Part shown: positions 1-8,128 of the stretch, one piece after another
Layout: each line of letters starts with the position of its first letter
Position numbering within the stretch: position 1 is the stretch's first letter
From: Emcibacter sp.
Lineage (GTDB): Bacteria > Pseudomonadota > Alphaproteobacteria > Sphingomonadales > Emcibacteraceae
Assembly: GCF_963675455.1 (NCBI RefSeq)
Contig: NZ_OY776217.1
Coordinates: forward strand, 248,001 to 312,000
Length of the DNA stretch: 64,000 nt
Direction: 5' to 3'
Notes under the pieces: model-generated
Databases searched by the model: none
The model's input: only the letters and a program-made list of their open reading frames with translations
What the model was told of the DNA's origin: nothing
Made by a program: the position numbers and the translations under genes

Positions 1-568
1 CAGGCACTTTATCCAATTCTTCAAATGCAAAATTCTTTAAGAAAGCATTTATAAATTGTGACGTACATATTACCGAGAAGTAAGATCCTTGGTTCATTCC
101 CCTCACAATATTTAAAAGCCTCTCCAATTCTTTTAGAATTTTCCTGCTATCAACTTCATCTGTTTCTATGATTTTTTCAATTGACCTTGTTAACCGAACA
201 AACAATTCGTCAAGATTGCTATCATGCCACGAACGCTCAAAAATCTTATCAAAGTTTTCATTGTTGCCAGTTCTTAAAGCAACTTCAATCCAATCGGTCG
301 CCCTAATCTCGGCCAGATGCTTTGCCAGTAAATTAAATATAGTTACTGCATGTTTCTCTGCCTGCCCATGTTGCACATAATTTCTGAATGCATTTTCAAC
401 GGGCCCATACCAAGCTGGCAAGTCAGGCACTGCAAATACCCCTCTCAAGTTTTTCAGAACTTCAAGAACAGCCTTAGCATGTGCAAGTTTTTTCTCTTTA
501 TTTTCTGTGCAGAATACGAGGGAGAAACCTTCTAGAGCCCTGACAAGTTCTCCATGAATTTTCCTCAT
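1..568 (-). CDS. Partial unknown protein with RX4H motif (runs off left edge)
   Basis: An open minus-strand frame reads from an ATG at 568 to the window edge without a stop, about 189 codons, so the C-terminus is missing. A TTG ten codons upstream (598) is an alternative start; neither has a strong ribosome site. The product is alpha-helical and charged, with many Lys and Glu. Residues 62-67 read RNYVQH, which fits the RX4H signature of HEPN ribonucleases, though one motif does not prove the family. The base composition is AT-rich like the abi gene next door and unlike the core genes. It is divergent from the abi gene, with about 400 bases between them. I do not recognise a named family. Confidence 0.6.
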   Translation of the reverse strand, partial: MRKIHGELVRALEGFSLVFCTENKEKKLAHAKAVLEVLKNLRGVFAVPDLPAWYGPVENAFRNYVQHGQAEKHAVTIFNLLAKHLAEIRATDWIEVALRTGNNENFDKIFERSWHDSNLDELFVRLTRSIEKIIETDEVDSRKILKELERLLNIVRGMNQGSYFSVICTSQFINAFLKNFAFEELDKVP

Positions 569-948
569 TGAATTTACGAATTTCTTGTAAGATGACAATT
601 TTACTTATTTCTTTCTTGCAATTAATGAAGGTATAAAAATTATACCCTTCAACCCAAAAGACATTCAATCTTTAATAGCGCCACTTATAGCGTTTTTTGA
701 CTATTATTTTCTTCACCACTCTCGTGACAGCGGGCATTATTGGGGAAGTGTGGATGAGGTATCTAAGATATTCTGATTAATAAAACTCTATAACATTAAA
801 TATTAGAAGATATCTTTGAACAAACAGGCTATACTACAAAAAGTATCTCGGAGTTCTATTTTTCTGGACACACAAAGAATATTTTTTACATATTTTCCAT
901 AAAAACCTTGATTTTTTAGTGAATATAGTATAAAGAATAGGTAACAAC
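569..948. other. AT-rich divergent intergenic region of the abi island
   Basis: About 380 AT-rich bases separate the two divergent island genes, with no convincing ORF. A dyad at 627-650 has arms GGTATAA and TTATACC around AAA, extended by GAAG and CTTC with one bulge. It lies just upstream of the minus-strand gene and could be an operator or hairpin. The right end (908-948) carries the promoter candidate for the short RNA. Confidence 0.45.
908..934 (+). promoter_or_regulatory. Candidate promoter for the abi-associated RNA
   Basis: TTGATT at 908-913 and TATAAA at 929-934 (overlapping TATAGT at 924-929) form a -35/-10-like pair with a short 15-base spacer. A start near 941 would give a transcript of roughly 50 bases ending at the terminator at 992. 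The AT-rich background makes chance matches likely. Confidence 0.35.
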
Positions 949-992
949 ACCTCCCACGCCTCTCCACGATGCGCCTCTTGGGGGGTTTTTTT
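941..992 (+). ncRNA. Candidate short structured RNA in front of the abi gene
   Basis: A G/C-rich segment sits inside an AT-rich region with no upstream coding sequence on this strand. ACCTCCC (949-955) can pair with GGGGGGT (980-986), and CGC (957-959) with GCG (971-973). Seven T residues follow at 986-992, as in an intrinsic terminator. The heptamer CGCCTCT occurs twice, at 957 and 972. The abi ATG lies only 14 bases after the T run. A noncoding RNA conserved upstream of abiF genes has been described (abiF RNA motif), so position and form fit. I cannot run the covariance model, so identity is inferred. Confidence 0.5.
949..992 (+). terminator. Intrinsic terminator-like hairpin before abi gene
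   Basis: A seven-pair stem with one G-U pair (949-955 with 980-986) is followed directly by seven T residues. The loop is long (24 bases) with a possible inner three-pair stem. It would end a short transcript just before the abi start codon. Confidence 0.5.
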
Positions 993-1005
993 ATTGGAAC
1001 TCAAT

Positions 1006-1887
1006 ATGAAATTTGAGAAGCCACCGTTTAGTCCAGATCAGCATATTGCACTTCTTCAAAATCGAGATCTAAAAATCGACGATAAGGAGAAGGCAAAATA
1101 TTATTTACATAATATTGGCTATTATAGACTTTCAGCTTATTTTATCCCTTTCCGAAAAACAGAACCTGTAGACATAGAGCATCAATTTAAGGAAGATATT
1201 ACATTTCAAAACATACTTGATTTATATATATTTGATAGACAGCTTAGACTAATTTTATATGATGCTCTAGAAAGAATAGAAGTTGCTGTCAGAACGCAAA
1301 TAACAAACTGTTTATCCCTGAATCATGGAACCCACTGGTTTGAAAACTCTTCTTTGTTTAATAGCCCCCTAGACCATGCACAAATTATTGTTAAGTTTGC
1401 AAGAGATGTAGGGCATAATAACGGTGGCAGGCAAAGCAGCGAAGCCATACGACATTATTATAAAAAATATAAGGAACCTCAACTTCCACCAACATGGATG
1501 GTAATGGAAGAACTCAGCATTGGCACATTATCTCGCCTTTTTAAATTCCTAAAAAATGAAGAAAAAAAAGATATCGCCAATCACTTTTCAGTTTCATGTG
1601 ATGTTCTTGAGAATTGGCTTCATAGCTTAACAGTTCTAAGAAACACCTGTGCTCATCATTCCAGAACATGGAATAGAACATTTCCCTCCGTAAAAATACC
1701 GCGTAAAGGGCCAAACCTTGGCATTGTCAGAGAAAATAAACTCCAAGGTCAAATTTGTGTAATGAAACACATGATGAATTTGATCGCAGGTGATACTTCA
1801 TGGCATGATAGACTTATTGCACATATAAAAACCTGCCCAATACCTTATGAAAAAGATATGGGTTTTATTAAGCAAAACAAACCCTAA
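1006..1887 (+). CDS. Abi family HEPN protein (AbiD/AbiF-like abortive infection)
   Basis: The 293-residue product has the hallmarks of the Abi_2 (AbiD/AbiF) family. These are an N-terminal segment of the form F-x-P-x-Q, the motif GYYRLSAYF at about residues 38-46, PTWMVMEELSIG near 162-173, and the C-terminal RNTCAHH. The last contains a HEPN-type RX4H (R212-H217), expected to form an RNA-cleaving site. Members act in phage-triggered growth arrest or as RNA-targeting toxins. I chose ATG at 1006 over an upstream TTG at 994 because the family starts near it; no strong ribosome site is visible. Composition is strongly AT-rich, indicating transfer. A terminator-ended RNA candidate precedes it and may be its partner. 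Family assignment is firm; activity is inferred. Confidence 0.88.
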   Translation: MKFEKPPFSPDQHIALLQNRDLKIDDKEKAKYYLHNIGYYRLSAYFIPFRKTEPVDIEHQFKEDITFQNILDLYIFDRQLRLILYDALERIEVAVRTQITNCLSLNHGTHWFENSSLFNSPLDHAQIIVKFARDVGHNNGGRQSSEAIRHYYKKYKEPQLPPTWMVMEELSIGTLSRLFKFLKNEEKKDIANHFSVSCDVLENWLHSLTVLRNTCAHHSRTWNRTFPSVKIPRKGPNLGIVRENKLQGQICVMKHMMNLIAGDTSWHDRLIAHIKTCPIPYEKDMGFIKQNKP

Positions 1888-1916
1888 TATCTTTCTCGAA
1901 TATCGGATAATACAGT

Positions 1917-2035
1917 TTATTTCCCCAGCGCGTAGTTGAGAATCTTGTAGGCCAGTTTCGCGGCGATGACATCGCCGCCGTGTCGGCCCTCGCGGGCAAG
2001 TTCATTGATACCACTGACCCGCGGCTGAAAATCTG
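1917..2035 (-). pseudogene. 3-prime remnant of an unidentified protein gene
   Basis: The minus strand encodes about 35-40 residues ending in NYALGK and a stop at 1917, with core-like GC-rich codon use. The segment contains EGRHGGDVIAAKLAYK, which looks like a genuine protein C-terminus rather than random frame. No start or upstream domain exists: the frame runs into the decarboxylase terminator and then overlaps that gene in another frame. It probably is the tail of a gene that was deleted or replaced when the AT-rich island arrived. I could not name the family. Confidence 0.4.
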
Positions 2036-2037
2036 AC

Positions 2038-2070
2038 AAAAAAAGGGAGGGCCCCGATGCCCTCCCTTTT
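2038..2070 (-). terminator. Terminator of the decarboxylase gene
   Basis: A perfect 12-pair stem (AAAAGGGAGGGC at 2041-2052 with its complement at 2059-2070) has a six-base loop. On the minus strand it ends in a T run, about 30 bases after the decarboxylase stop codon. Confidence 0.85.
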
Positions 2071-2100
2071 GTATTTTCGCTTTGCTGCCGGCCCGGTCGC

Positions 2101-3339
2101 CTATTCGCCCAGCTGCGCCTGCAGGGGGACGACGTCGTCATTGGCAAAATACTGGCCGGCGGCCTCGGCAGCCGCTTCTTCTGCCACCTCATTGCGGTAC
2201 ATGCTGAGCATGGGTTCATCGCCGACGATCACTTCCGGGCCCTGATGGAAGCCGTTAAAGGAGGTGCGCAGGCTCTGGCCGTAGGCACCGAGCATGCCGA
2301 CCTCGACATAGTCGCCGATGCCGATGTCTTCCGGCAGCATGAAGGGGCCGGGCATATAGTCGATGCTGTCGCAGGTCGGGCCGTAGAAGCTGAAACCTGT
2401 CAGTCTGGCCTGCTCGCCATTATCGCCGGGGCGGATCATTTTGACCGGATAGCGGAACTTCAGGTGGGCGGCATCGAACAGGGCGCCGTATGCGCCTTCG
2501 GTCAGATACAGATAGTTATCCTTGCGCAGGGTGACCTGGGTGATCAGCGATCCGGTTTCGGCAGAAAGCGCCCGGCCCGGCTCGCAGATCAGGCGGCTGT
2601 TCTCGGACGCCAGAGAGTCCGCAAAGGCCTCGTGAATCACATTGGTATACTGGCTCATGTCAAGCGGCTGTACGCCCGGATAGGCGGACGGAAAACCACC
2701 GCCCACATCCAGGGTATCGACCAGCACGCCGGCCCGCACAATCGCCTGGTTGGCGAGGGTAATGGCCTGGCGGTAGGCTTCAGGGTCCATGCACTGGCTT
2801 CCCACATGGAAGCAGACGCCGAGCTTTTCGGAGTTCAGGCGGGCGGCCATCAGGAGTTCGGCGCTGTCGAGCAACGGCACACCGTATTTGCGGTCCAGCG
2901 GCAGCATGCTGCTGGCGTTGTTGACGGCCAGGCGCACGAAGATATTCAGGTCCTTGGCATAGCCTGTCGCCTGCAGCACTTTGTCGAGCTCTGCCATGCA
3001 ATCGACGGAGAAATCCCGCACACCATAGTCGAAATAGGAAATCGCAATATGGCGGGGATGTTTGACCGGATTCATGTTGTAGAAGCGGGCATCCTTGAAG
3101 GCGGCCACTCTTTCGAGCTCGGCCGGAGAGGCGACATCGAAATGACGAATCCCGGCTTCATAGAGCGCGTCAAGGATCACCGGCGAAGGATTTGACTTCA
3201 CCGCATAGAGCACATCGCCCTGGAAATGATCAAGGAACCATTTCGCTGCACGACGTGCGGCAAAAGGGCGGTGGCAAAAGACGGGTTCGACTGGCTCAAG
3301 GTCAGCCAGAACCCCGTTCACACTATGATAATAGTCCAT
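2101..3339 (-). CDS. Ornithine/lysine decarboxylase, group IV PLP (alanine racemase fold)
   Basis: This 412-residue enzyme decarboxylates ornithine (or lysine/diaminopimelate-type substrates) to a diamine, the entry step of polyamine synthesis in the cytoplasm. The PLP lysine is in YAVKSN (K48), the glycine-rich phosphate loop is DVGGGFPS, EPGRAL binds the cofactor, and the catalytic cysteine motif GPTCDS has C323. Length suits bacterial eukaryote-type ODC. The ATG at 3339 follows a good GGAGG. An earlier ATG four bases upstream (3343) opens a six-codon frame that overlaps this start. The gene has its own promoter and terminator and stands alone. Substrate choice between ornithine and lysine cannot be fixed from sequence reading. 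Confidence 0.9.
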   Translation of the reverse strand: MDYYHSVNGVLADLEPVEPVFCHRPFAARRAAKWFLDHFQGDVLYAVKSNPSPVILDALYEAGIRHFDVASPAELERVAAFKDARFYNMNPVKHPRHIAISYFDYGVRDFSVDCMAELDKVLQATGYAKDLNIFVRLAVNNASSMLPLDRKYGVPLLDSAELLMAARLNSEKLGVCFHVGSQCMDPEAYRQAITLANQAIVRAGVLVDTLDVGGGFPSAYPGVQPLDMSQYTNVIHEAFADSLASENSRLICEPGRALSAETGSLITQVTLRKDNYLYLTEGAYGALFDAAHLKFRYPVKMIRPGDNGEQARLTGFSFYGPTCDSIDYMPGPFMLPEDIGIGDYVEVGMLGAYGQSLRTSFNGFHQGPEVIVGDEPMLSMYRNEVAEEAAAEAAGQYFANDDVVPLQAQLGE

Positions 3340-3458
3340 TCATAAGACCTCCACAACAGTATCATCCACATGCAAATATGAACAAAAAGCTGCCGACGTT
3401 GCGAAGGCCCGATTCGGCAAGAGCGAAGATATCTAGGGCCAAAGACTCCCCATGTCAA
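3340..3458 (-). promoter_or_regulatory. Promoter and structured leader of the decarboxylase gene
   Basis: On the minus strand TTGACA (3458-3453) and TAGATA (3435-3430) are separated by 17 bases, a near-consensus sigma-70 promoter. Transcription from about 3423 gives a leader of some 84 bases. It contains a hairpin with arms TGCCGA and TCGGCA, then GGAGG and two overlapping ATGs. The first ATG opens the six-codon frame MNGLLS. Leader control of polyamine genes is known (speF leaders), but I cannot show that this is homologous. Confidence 0.6.
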
Positions 3459-3497
3459 TAAAATAATTCGGGGTGCCGTGAGGGTATCAAAAAAGTG

Positions 3498-3536
3498 AAA
3501 AAAAGCGCCATCTGCAGGACCAGAGGGCGCTTTTTG
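3498..3536 (-). terminator. Terminator of purA
   Basis: Arms AAAAAGCGCC (3500-3509) and GGCGCTTTTT (3526-3535) form a stem with flanking A/T runs. It lies directly downstream of purA on the minus strand. Confidence 0.8.
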
Positions 3537-3551
3537 AATGGGCTGTCCAGC

Positions 3552-4859
3552 TTATCCCTCGAAGGGATCTGTGACCAGAATCGTGTCGTCGCGCTCGGGG
3601 CTGGTGCTGAGCAGCGCCACCGGAGTCTCGATCAGTTCCTCGATGCGGCGGATATATTTGATCGCCGTGGCCGGCAGATCCTTCCAGCTTCTGGCCCCGA
3701 AGGTGCTGTCGGACCAGCCTTCAAGGCTTTCATAGACCGGGGTGACTTTCGCCTGGTCCTCGGTGGAGGCCGGGAAATAGTCAAGGCGTTCGCCGTTGAG
3801 TTCATAGCCGACACAGAGCTTGAGTTCGTCCATGCCGTCCAGCACATCAAGCTTGGTCAGGGCGATACCGGTAATGCCGCCGATCTTGGCGGCCTGGCGG
3901 ACCATCACCGCATCGAACCAGCCGCAGCGGCGGCTGCGCCCGGTGACGGTGCCGAATTCATGGCCGCGCTTGCCCAGGCCCTGGCCGACTTCATCGGTCA
4001 GTTCGGTGGGGAACGGTCCCTCGCCCACCCGGGTGGTATAGGCCTTGGTGATGCCGAGAACATAGTTGAGGGTGCCCGGTCCGGTGCCGCTGCCGCCCGC
4101 CGCCTGACCGGCGATGGTGTTGGAGGAGGTCACAAAGGGATAGGTGCCGTGGTCGATGTCCAGCATGGTGCCCTGGGCGCCCTCGAACAGGATGCGCTTG
4201 CGGCTGTGCCGGGCTTCGTCCAGCACCCGCCAGCTGGCCTGCACGAACGGGATGATCTTTGGCGCGATTTCCCTGATCTGTTTGATCAGCTCTTCCCTGT
4301 CGACCTCGGCCACGCCAAGACCGCGACGCAGCGGGTTATGGTGCGACAGCAGCACATCGACGCGCATTTCAATGGCGGCGTCGGATTTCAGATCACAGGC
4401 GCGCAGGGCCCGGCGGGCGACCTTGTCCTCATAGGCCGGGCCGATGCCGCGGCGGGTGGTGCCGATCTTGGGACCGCCCTTGGTGGAGGCGTTGGTGGCG
4501 TCCTCGCGGATGGCGTCAAGTTCCCCGTGCAGCGGCAGGATCAGCGGGGCGTTTTCCGCCAGAATAAGATTGTGGGGGCCAACATCCACGCCCTGGGCGC
4601 GGAGCCGGTCCATTTCGGAAACAAGAGCCCAGGGATCAACCACGACGCCGTTGCCGATCACGGACTGTTTGCCGCCGCGGACGATACCGGACGGCAGCAG
4701 GCTCAGTTTATAGACCTCGCCGTCAACCACAAGGGTATGACCGGCATTATGACCGCCCTGGAAACGGACGACCACATCGGCCCTCTCGCTCAGCCAGTCG
4801 ACAATCTTGCCTTTGCCCTCATCGCCCCACTGGGACCCGATCACTACAACATTCGCCAC
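3552..4859 (-). CDS. purA: Adenylosuccinate synthetase
   Basis: PurA makes adenylosuccinate from IMP, aspartate and GTP in AMP synthesis. The 435-residue protein begins with the family signature GSQWGDEGKGKIVDWL and carries EGAQGTMLDIDHGTYPF near residues 225-245. The guanine-nucleotide motif ALTKLDVLDG and a C-terminal arginine-rich substrate loop follow. Length matches bacterial PurA. It lies 47 bases downstream of hisZ on the same strand, a pairing common in alphaproteobacteria, so the two are probably co-transcribed. A strong terminator follows the gene. Confidence 0.97.
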   Translation of the reverse strand: MANVVVIGSQWGDEGKGKIVDWLSERADVVVRFQGGHNAGHTLVVDGEVYKLSLLPSGIVRGGKQSVIGNGVVVDPWALVSEMDRLRAQGVDVGPHNLILAENAPLILPLHGELDAIREDATNASTKGGPKIGTTRRGIGPAYEDKVARRALRACDLKSDAAIEMRVDVLLSHHNPLRRGLGVAEVDREELIKQIREIAPKIIPFVQASWRVLDEARHSRKRILFEGAQGTMLDIDHGTYPFVTSSNTIAGQAAGGSGTGPGTLNYVLGITKAYTTRVGEGPFPTELTDEVGQGLGKRGHEFGTVTGRSRRCGWFDAVMVRQAAKIGGITGIALTKLDVLDGMDELKLCVGYELNGERLDYFPASTEDQAKVTPVYESLEGWSDSTFGARSWKDLPATAIKYIRRIEELIETPVALLSTSPERDDTILVTDPFEG

Positions 4860-4906
4860 GTTTTACCCTTTCACAGTCTTCAGATTTTCAGGCTTCAGAT
4901 TAAATC

Positions 4907-6058
4907 TTATACCAGCGCTTTGACGGCACCGTTCTGCCACAGATGGCGACAGCCCAGACGCCGGGCCTCCGCCACGGCATCCCCGGCCGGTTCAAGCCCC
5001 TGCACGGTCCGGTATCCTTCCGCCCTGAGGGCGGGAAGTTCGGACAGGTCCGTGCCGAACGGCACATAAATGGTTTCCGGTTCCGGCGCCTCCGGCAGGG
5101 CCCGCATCAGGCTGTCCAGATAAAGCGAGAAACCGGTGGCGGCTTCGCCCTCGGCCACTTCCGCATTGACTTCATAGCGGCCGCCACGGCCCAATTCACC
5201 GCGCACCCCTTTGGCAAAGAAGGTAAAGCCGATGCCGGTCTGGAACTCAAAACCCTGATATTCGCCGGGGTCCACGGTCACATGCAGACCGGGCGCCACG
5301 TCGGCAAGAATGGTCACCACCTGGGCCAGTTCGTCACACATGCGGCGGGCCCTGGCCGGCAGGTCGAGCCCCTCCAGAATTTCCAGCGCCTTGTCCGCGC
5401 GTCCGGCGGCGGACAGCAGGCTGCGGGCGATATCGCCGATTTTTCCGTCAATGGTTTCCAGTTGGCCCACATCCCGGGCGTTGAGCGCCTCGCGTACGAT
5501 ACTGGCCGTGTTTTCCTCAATGGACAGCCCCTGACAGATGGCCGGCACCAGCAGCGGCAGGCTCAGGTCGAGGCTCAGGCCTTCTACCCCAACCGCACTC
5601 AGGGCCTCGTGGGCCAGCAGGATGACCTCCACATAGGCCTGGAAACTGTCGGAGCCGATCAGTTCCACACCGGTCTGCACGAACTGCCGTTCCGGCCGCA
5701 GCATGGTGCCCTTGACCCGCAGAACCTGTCCCGCATAGGACAGACGCAGGGGTCTGGGCGCATTCTTAAGGCGGGTGCGGGCAATCCGGGCGACCTGGCC
5801 GGTAATGTCGGTACGCACCCCCATCATATGCTGGGACGCGGGGTCCATGACCCTGAACATATGGCGGGACTGGGCGGCGCCGGGACCTGACAGCAGGCTT
5901 TCCTCGAACTCCACAAGCGGCGGTTCAACCCGGGCATAGCCCTGGGCTGTAAAGCTGGACAGCAACCGGTTCACGGTTTCCGCTTCATATTCCGCATCAT
6001 TGGCGAGGGTATCGTGCAAGCCCTCCGGCAGCAGGGCTTTGTCATTTGGTTCAAGCAT
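4907..6058 (-). CDS. hisZ: ATP phosphoribosyltransferase regulatory subunit HisZ
   Basis: HisZ is a catalytically inactive histidyl-tRNA synthetase paralogue that partners short-form HisG in the first step of histidine synthesis. The 383-residue product has class II synthetase-like motifs: LLPEGLHDTL at the N-terminus, PPLVEFEESLL, and RMFRVMDP-type motif 2 residues (HMFRVMDP). It lacks the full anticodon domain expected of a 420-residue HisS. The adjacent purA downstream supports HisZ. No hisG lies in the window. Confidence 0.9.
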   Translation of the reverse strand: MLEPNDKALLPEGLHDTLANDAEYEAETVNRLLSSFTAQGYARVEPPLVEFEESLLSGPGAAQSRHMFRVMDPASQHMMGVRTDITGQVARIARTRLKNAPRPLRLSYAGQVLRVKGTMLRPERQFVQTGVELIGSDSFQAYVEVILLAHEALSAVGVEGLSLDLSLPLLVPAICQGLSIEENTASIVREALNARDVGQLETIDGKIGDIARSLLSAAGRADKALEILEGLDLPARARRMCDELAQVVTILADVAPGLHVTVDPGEYQGFEFQTGIGFTFFAKGVRGELGRGGRYEVNAEVAEGEAATGFSLYLDSLMRALPEAPEPETIYVPFGTDLSELPALRAEGYRTVQGLEPAGDAVAEARRLGCRHLWQNGAVKALV

Positions 6059-6198
6059 ACGCGCAATCCATGAATTTTCTGTCGGGATATGAAACAGATA
6101 TCCCGGGGCACCGCCGTGCTTATATCACCCTGTTTTTGGAATCTAAAGAGGAAAATCCATGGCGAATGCCGAATCTTCGGGTTATTTTCGGCCGCTTC

Positions 6199-7749
6199 TC
6201 AGCTCATTTCCGACAGTCCGGCAAGCCTTTTTTCCGGCAGGCGCACATAAACGGATGTGCCGTTCCCCTCTTCACTCTCAATCCACACCTTGCCGCCATG
6301 CAGCTTGACCAGCAGACTGGACAGGGACAGGCCGAGCCCGGCACCCTGGAATGACTTGTTATATTTGATTTCCGCCTGGACGAAAGGTTCAAGCATCTGG
6401 GGAATGATTTCTTCCGAAATGCCAATGCCAAAATCCCTGAGAGAAATCAGCGCAGAACCATCCTTGTCTATTTTTGCAGACAGTATAATTTCGCCGCCTT
6501 CATGGGAAAATTTGATGGCATTGGAAATCAGGTTCATCAGAACCTGACGGAGCCGGCGCCGGTCGGCATTGATCTCCCCCAGATTTGCGTCAATTTCCTT
6601 TGTCAGGATCAGTTTCCTGTCTTCGAAATCTGACTGGAATATCAACAGGCTGCTTTCGATCAGCTCATTCAGCGGGAAGATGCTTTCCTTCAGTTCCATC
6701 TCGCCGGATTCGATCCGGGACAAATCAAGCAGCTGGCCCAGCAGGTCGGTCAATTTGGTGCCTGCTTCCTCGATATCATGAAGATACCCAAGATAATCCT
6801 TGTTGCCGATCGGTCCCTTGGCTTCGCTCGACATCAGTGAGGCAAAACCGATTATGGCATTTAGCGGCGTGCGCAGTTCATGGCTCATGTTGGCCAGAAA
6901 GGCGGATTTCGCCCGGTTGGCATTATCCGCCTGCAGCCTCATTTCCATCAGATGCTCAGCTGTTTCCTTGTGGGCCTCCAGCTCCTTGATCAGTTCATCC
7001 CGGGCAAAAGACAATTCGTCCTGGGTTTTCTTCAGTCTGCGAAACTGACTGACAATGGAATTGGAAAAGCCGTTAAAGGTCCGCGCCAGCCAGCCCAGTT
7101 CGTCATTCTCGTGGGATTTTGGAATCTCCACCGGGTTTTCCCCCGGATTTTCCGGATCGATAGAGGAAATCTTGCGGACAAAAATATTCAGTGGTTTCGT
7201 GATGACGAAATAATAAGCCAGATACAGCAGGAACACGAGAAGCATATTCCTGACAATGCCGGTGAAAAAGACCATCACAGCCCGGTCATAAAAACCGGCC
7301 AGGGCAACATCCCGGTTAATGCGTATAACGATGCGGCCTGATCCGACCGTTACGTCACCGGCAACTTTCAGATCCTTGGAATAGACCTGATAAACATCCG
7401 AGATCCTGCGGGTCAGCCACTGGGTGGAACTGCTGCCGATTGGTCGGGACCTGGTTGCCAGAATCTGGCCCAGATCGTCGGTAATTGTTGCTTCCTGCAC
7501 AAATTCATAAGCAAACAGACCTTCAAGAAGATGGCCTGCAAGCGCCTGATCAATGATATAGACGGCCCGGGCTGCCGGTTTTTCAGCAACCTGCAAAATA
7601 TCCCCCATACGCTTTTCGAGATACTTATCTTCGTCCAGATAATCCAGATAGACCTGAATACCCGACAGAAGGATGCCCACCAGAAAGGCCAGAAAAACGC
7701 CGATCTTGGCCAACCTGAATGACAGACTTTTTGACGGCAACGGTCTCAT
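6199..7749 (-). CDS. Membrane sensor histidine kinase (HAMP, HisKA, HATPase_c)
   Basis: The product (about 516 residues) has a transmembrane helix near residues 12-30 and a periplasmic sensor loop. A second helix near 160-185 leads into a HAMP-like linker with NDELGWLARTFN and a coiled coil. The H-box is SHELRTPLNAIIGF, followed by an ATPase domain with N-box LMNLISNAIKFS and G-boxes DFGIGI and GAGLGLSL. No receiver domain or adjacent response regulator exists, so its partner lies elsewhere. I prefer ATG 7749 because AGGAG sits eight bases upstream; a TTG at 7755 is too close to it. The resemblance is to PdhS/PleC-type kinases of alphaproteobacteria. The signal is unknown. Confidence 0.9.
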   Translation of the reverse strand: MRPLPSKSLSFRLAKIGVFLAFLVGILLSGIQVYLDYLDEDKYLEKRMGDILQVAEKPAARAVYIIDQALAGHLLEGLFAYEFVQEATITDDLGQILATRSRPIGSSSTQWLTRRISDVYQVYSKDLKVAGDVTVGSGRIVIRINRDVALAGFYDRAVMVFFTGIVRNMLLVFLLYLAYYFVITKPLNIFVRKISSIDPENPGENPVEIPKSHENDELGWLARTFNGFSNSIVSQFRRLKKTQDELSFARDELIKELEAHKETAEHLMEMRLQADNANRAKSAFLANMSHELRTPLNAIIGFASLMSSEAKGPIGNKDYLGYLHDIEEAGTKLTDLLGQLLDLSRIESGEMELKESIFPLNELIESSLLIFQSDFEDRKLILTKEIDANLGEINADRRRLRQVLMNLISNAIKFSHEGGEIILSAKIDKDGSALISLRDFGIGISEEIIPQMLEPFVQAEIKYNKSFQGAGLGLSLSSLLVKLHGGKVWIESEEGNGTSVYVRLPEKRLAGLSEMS

Positions 7750-7755
7750 CCGCAA

Positions 7756-8128
7756 CGCTCCTTGAAGTCAGCATCCCTGGTTCCCTGCCTAAATTCTTTC
7801 CTGCCTGGAGAAATTAAACGACCGTCACTCCCCCCAATTACCACAACCTTTGTTTTCATTTTATCACAGAATATTATCTTTTCAACGCCTGTCATCTACA
7901 GGAAGTCCTTTGGAATCAGCCTGGCAAAAAACAAGCTGATCCGGCTATGGTCTTTGATAATTTATCAGGACACCTGATCCGACACTCCTGTAAAAAACCA
8001 GACCAAGATTAGACCATAGAAAAAGTGGTTCCAAGCGCTTATGAGATAAAACTTACATCCGCTGCATCCAAAACTGCCGGGAACAAGGAGCGCCAAAGGT
8101 CTGTTTTTACGAAACCCGGAAAAATATT
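7756..8128. other. Intergenic region with nested inverted repeats
   Basis: About 370 bases between two minus-strand genes contain no believable gene. Inverted arms TATGGTCT (7946-7953) and AGACCATA (8011-8018) enclose a second dyad, TGATAA-T-TTATCA (7955-7967), and TCAGG-ACA-CCTGA (7965-7977). These could be operator sites for the kinase promoter or an RNA fold. Nothing else stands out. Confidence 0.4.

Noticed and set aside
168..535. Two overlapping short plus-strand frames at the left edge
   Set aside because: They lie opposite the long open minus-strand frame, have no ribosome sites and do not look like protein.
2245..3195. Long plus-strand frame opposite the decarboxylase
   Set aside because: It is the antisense shadow of a GC-rich gene; the minus-strand frame carries all enzyme motifs.
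3495..5069. A 524-codon plus-strand frame across purA
   Set aside because: Its Ala/Gly/Arg/His-rich composition is typical of antisense reading of GC-rich coding DNA; purA motifs are on the other strand.
7762..7977. Possible 71-codon gene between the sensor kinase and binding-protein genes
   Set aside because: No ribosome site, low complexity and overlap with inverted repeats; no family resemblance.
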